From assembly GCA_910583795.1 (NCBI GenBank), contig CAJTZQ010000007.1, positions 1 to 64,000 of the forward strand: 64,000 nt of DNA, written 5' to 3'. Source of the DNA: an uncultured Muribaculaceae bacterium (GTDB taxonomy: Bacteria > Bacteroidota > Bacteroidia > Bacteroidales > Muribaculaceae). Shown here one piece after another: positions 61,424-64,000 of the stretch. The position numbers were made by a program, and so were the translations under genes. Below the pieces are notes generated by a model. That model did not search any database and was not told the DNA's origin. It was given only the letters and a program-made list of their open reading frames with translations. The first letter of the stretch is position 1, and each line of letters starts with the position of its first letter.

Positions 61424-63421
61424 ATGATCCGACCGAAAATATTACTTTCGGGAGAATTGCCTGAATACCCTTCTTTTGTAGAAGGAATCAGACGTGCTCC
61501 AGACAGGGGATATACCCTCACAAAAGAAAAGACTATTACTGCATTGAAAAATGCTCTACGTTATCTTCCTGAAGAGCTCCATGAAGAAGTTGCTCCGGAG
61601 TTTCTTGAAGAACTAAAGACAAGAGGCAGAATATATGCTTATCGTTGGCGTCCTCAAGGCGATCTGAAAGCAAAACCTATTGACGAATATAAGGGGAAAT
61701 GTCTTGCAGGTAAAGCGTTCCAAGTTATGATCGACAATAACCTGTGCTTTGATATCGCACTATATCCGTATGAATTGGTTACTTATGGAGAGACAGGGCA
61801 GGTATGCCAGAACTGGCTCCAATATCATCTGATCAAGAAATATCTTGAAGAACTCACAGATGAGCAGACTCTTGTTGTTGAATCTGGACACCCACTCGGT
61901 TTATTCCCGTCTAAAAAAGATGCACCACGCGTAATCATCACAAATGCAATGATGGTAGGAATGTTTGATAACCTTCATGATTGGCATGAGGCAATGCAAA
62001 TGGGCGTGGCAAACTATGGTCAAATGACAGCGGGAGGCTGGATGTATATCGGGCCTCAAGGAATAGTGCATGGCACATTCAACACTCTCTTGAATGCAGG
62101 AAGAATGAAACTCGGCATTCCTCAAGACGGAGACCTTGCAGGTCATCTTTTTGTTTCATCCGGACTTGGAGGCATGAGCGGAGCTCAACCTAAGGCAGCA
62201 GATATAGCGGGAGCTGCTTCAATCATAGCGGAAGTTGACGCATCCCGCATCGAGACAAGGAAAAATCAAGGATGGGTGCAAGAAGTCACTGACTCTATCC
62301 CGAAAGCATTTGAATTGGCTGAAAAAGCAATGGCTGAAAAGAGACCTCTTTCAATTGCATACCATGGAAATGTGGTCGATCTTCTTGAATATGCCGTTGA
62401 ACACAACAAACCAATCGAACTTCTGAGCGACCAGACATCATGCCATGCAGTATATGAAGGTGGATATTGTCCTGTGGGTCTTTCATTTGAAGAACGTACA
62501 AAACTCCTGCATGAAGATCATGAGGCATTCAGCAAAAAAGTTGATGAGTCTCTTCGCAGACATTTTGAGGCAATCAAAAAGCTTACCTCAAGAGGAACAT
62601 ATTTCTTTGACTATGGCAACTCGTTTATGAAAGCGATCTACGATGCCGGAGTAAAAGAAATTTCCCGTAACGGCATCGACGAAAAGGATGGTTTTATCTG
62701 GCCTTCATACGTGGAGGATATAATGGGACCAATGCTCTTCGACTATGGATATGGTCCGTTCCGTTGGGTATGTCTTAGCGGCAAGCATGAAGATCTCGTC
62801 AAGACTGACCATGCCGCTATGGAGTGTATAGATCCAAACAGAAGAGGTCAGGACAGAGACAACTATAATTGGATTCGCGACGCTGAAAAAAATGCGCTCG
62901 TTGTCGGGACGCAGGCTCGTATTCTTTATCAAGACGCGATGGGACGCCTTAAGATAGCTCTCCGTTTCAATGAAATGGTTCGCAATGGAGAGGTAGGGCC
63001 CATAATGCTTGGCAGAGACCATCACGATGTCAGCGGTACAGACTCACCGTTCCGTGAAACATCAAATATAAAAGACGGCTCAAACGTTATGGCTGACATG
63101 GCAGTGCAGTGCTTCGCAGGTAATTGCGCCCGAGGCATGAGTCTTGTGGCTCTCCATAACGGTGGTGGCGTGGGCATAGGTAAGGCTATCAACGGAGGAT
63201 TTGGCATGGTATGCGACGGATCTGAAAGAGTTGATGAAATTCTTAAGAAAGCTATGTTATGGGATGTCATGGGAGGCGTGGCGCGTCGTAGCTGGGCTCG
63301 CAATGAAAATGCCATGTCAACAGTTAAGGAATGGAACGAGACTCAGTCTGAAAACGGGTTCATGATTACAGAACCATTCTTGGCTGACGAAAAAATGCTT
63401 AACGAATTATTAGAGAAATAA
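61424..63421 (+). CDS. hutU: Urocanate hydratase
   Basis: A 665-residue urocanase, the second enzyme of histidine degradation, producing imidazolone propionate with tightly bound NAD. The cofactor loop SSGLGGMSGAQPKAA is near residue 245, and the signature GRDHHDVSGTDSPFRET near 530. It is about 110 residues longer than the proteobacterial form, as is usual for Bacteroidetes. It is the first gene of an operon with ftcD, which continues past the window end. Confidence 0.95.
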   Translation: MIRPKILLSGELPEYPSFVEGIRRAPDRGYTLTKEKTITALKNALRYLPEELHEEVAPEFLEELKTRGRIYAYRWRPQGDLKAKPIDEYKGKCLAGKAFQVMIDNNLCFDIALYPYELVTYGETGQVCQNWLQYHLIKKYLEELTDEQTLVVESGHPLGLFPSKKDAPRVIITNAMMVGMFDNLHDWHEAMQMGVANYGQMTAGGWMYIGPQGIVHGTFNTLLNAGRMKLGIPQDGDLAGHLFVSSGLGGMSGAQPKAADIAGAASIIAEVDASRIETRKNQGWVQEVTDSIPKAFELAEKAMAEKRPLSIAYHGNVVDLLEYAVEHNKPIELLSDQTSCHAVYEGGYCPVGLSFEERTKLLHEDHEAFSKKVDESLRRHFEAIKKLTSRGTYFFDYGNSFMKAIYDAGVKEISRNGIDEKDGFIWPSYVEDIMGPMLFDYGYGPFRWVCLSGKHEDLVKTDHAAMECIDPNRRGQDRDNYNWIRDAEKNALVVGTQARILYQDAMGRLKIALRFNEMVRNGEVGPIMLGRDHHDVSGTDSPFRETSNIKDGSNVMADMAVQCFAGNCARGMSLVALHNGGGVGIGKAINGGFGMVCDGSERVDEILKKAMLWDVMGGVARRSWARNENAMSTVKEWNETQSENGFMITEPFLADEKMLNELLEK

Positions 63422-63427
63422 TAATCC

Positions 63428-63469
63428 ATGATCCCAAGATAACAATCAGCATCGTTCTCTTGGGATCAT
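63428..63469 (+). other. Intra-operon hairpin between hutU and ftcD
   Basis: A perfect 12-bp stem (ATGATCCCAAGA at 63428-63439, inverse 63458-63469) with an 18-nt loop, 6 nt after the hutU stop and 19 nt before the ftcD ATG. There is no T-run. Confidence 0.6.
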
Positions 63470-63488
63470 CAATACCTAAGAAATCACA

Positions 63489-64000
63489 ATGAAACAAATC
63501 ATAGAGTGTGTTCCCAATTTTTCAGAAGGCAGGGATAAATCGGTTATTGATGCAATTGTGTCCGATATAGAAAAGGGTGGCGAAGTCAGAGTCCTTGATG
63601 TTGACCCAGGAGAAGCTACCAACAGAACAGTCGTCACTTTCGTAGGAGAACCGGATGCCGTTATCGAGGCGGCTCTCCGTGGCATGAAAAAAGCGGGGGA
63701 ACTTATCGATATGCGTAACCACCATGGTGCTCACCCCCGCATGGGTGCCACTGACGTCTGTCCATTGATACCTGTAAGCGGAATTACACTTGAAGAATGT
63801 GCTTCTCTTGCACGTAAACTTGCTGAAAAAGCAGCAAATGAGCTAAATATCCCATGCTATTGCTACGAAGCGGCAGCATTCACACCTGAACGCAAAAACC
63901 TTGCTGTATGCCGCCAGGGTGAATATGAGGGTCTTGCAGATAGAATGGGGAAAGAAGACAAGGGTCCGGATTTCGGGAACAGACCATTTGACGACGGAGT
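63489..64000 (+). CDS. ftcD: Glutamate formimidoyltransferase, N-terminal part (cut by window end)
   Basis: The frame from the ATG at 63489 is open to the window end (170 codons). It begins MKQIIECVPNFSEGRD, the signature of formiminotransferases, and continues with MRNHHGAHPRMGATDVCPLIPV. The enzyme moves the formimino group from formiminoglutamate to tetrahydrofolate at the end of histidine degradation. It sits 67 nt downstream of hutU in the same orientation. Whether a cyclodeaminase domain is fused cannot be seen. Confidence 0.92.
   Translation, partial: MKQIIECVPNFSEGRDKSVIDAIVSDIEKGGEVRVLDVDPGEATNRTVVTFVGEPDAVIEAALRGMKKAGELIDMRNHHGAHPRMGATDVCPLIPVSGITLEECASLARKLAEKAANELNIPCYCYEAAAFTPERKNLAVCRQGEYEGLADRMGKEDKGPDFGNRPFDDG

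Overview
The window is a chromosomal segment of a Bacteroidota genome, almost certainly order Bacteroidales, and a gut-type family such as Muribaculaceae is my best guess. The support is the typical gene set (RprX/RprY, type III glutamine synthetase, DapL, a DUF3127 protein, a 665-residue urocanate hydratase, an EF-G2 paralogue), lipoprotein signals, the absence of strong Shine-Dalgarno sequences, and repeated Bacteroidales-style promoters (-33 TTTG, about 19-21 nt, -7 TAnnTTTG). No tRNA, rRNA, CRISPR array, transposase, integrase or phage gene was seen.

Layout. 1-9 kb: divergent trmN6/lon, a SulP anion transporter, and a pyrG-purF type nucleotide unit. 9-17.7 kb: a secreted leucine-rich-repeat/transglutaminase-like protein, an 850-bp gene-free stretch with an 83-bp perfect direct duplication, type III glutamine synthetase, dapF-dapL (lysine and peptidoglycan precursor) and hemW. 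17.8-27.3 kb: an EF-G paralogue lacking GTPase hallmarks, a glycogen synthase/glucan phosphorylase operon, a DUF3127 protein with an SSB-like tail, and Kup. 27.4-41.3 kb: rsmG, an MBL hydrolase, a DUF3108 protein, thioredoxin, a second glutamine synthetase, a GH43-like secreted enzyme, a ThiF/MoeB-like protein with MscS, a C11 protease lipoprotein preceded by a MITE-like repeat, the RprXY two-component system, PlsC and CorA.

41.4-44.1 kb is an AT-rich restriction-modification module (a PmeII-like endonuclease overlapping a 621-residue cytosine-5 methyltransferase). It sits directly before a complete TPP riboswitch and the thiamine operon thiD-thiS-tenI-thiE-thiG-thiC-thiH (44.2-50.4 kb), which lacks thiF. 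50.7-54.1 kb: Fe/Mn superoxide dismutase, rsfS and ftsH. 54.3-61.2 kb: a tripartite RND efflux operon followed by an LpxA-like acyltransferase. 61.4-64 kb: start of a histidine-degradation operon (hutU, then ftcD cut by the window end).

Most of the window is housekeeping or core metabolism. The parts that look most worth a second look are the EF-G paralogue, the duplicated leader module at 11.3/11.7 kb, the R-M module with an HTH-like N-terminus and an unexplained C-terminal domain, the TPP riboswitch expression platform, the MITE-like repeat family, and shared palindromes at the rprXY and rsfS-ftsH promoters. I did not find a clearly new multi-gene system.
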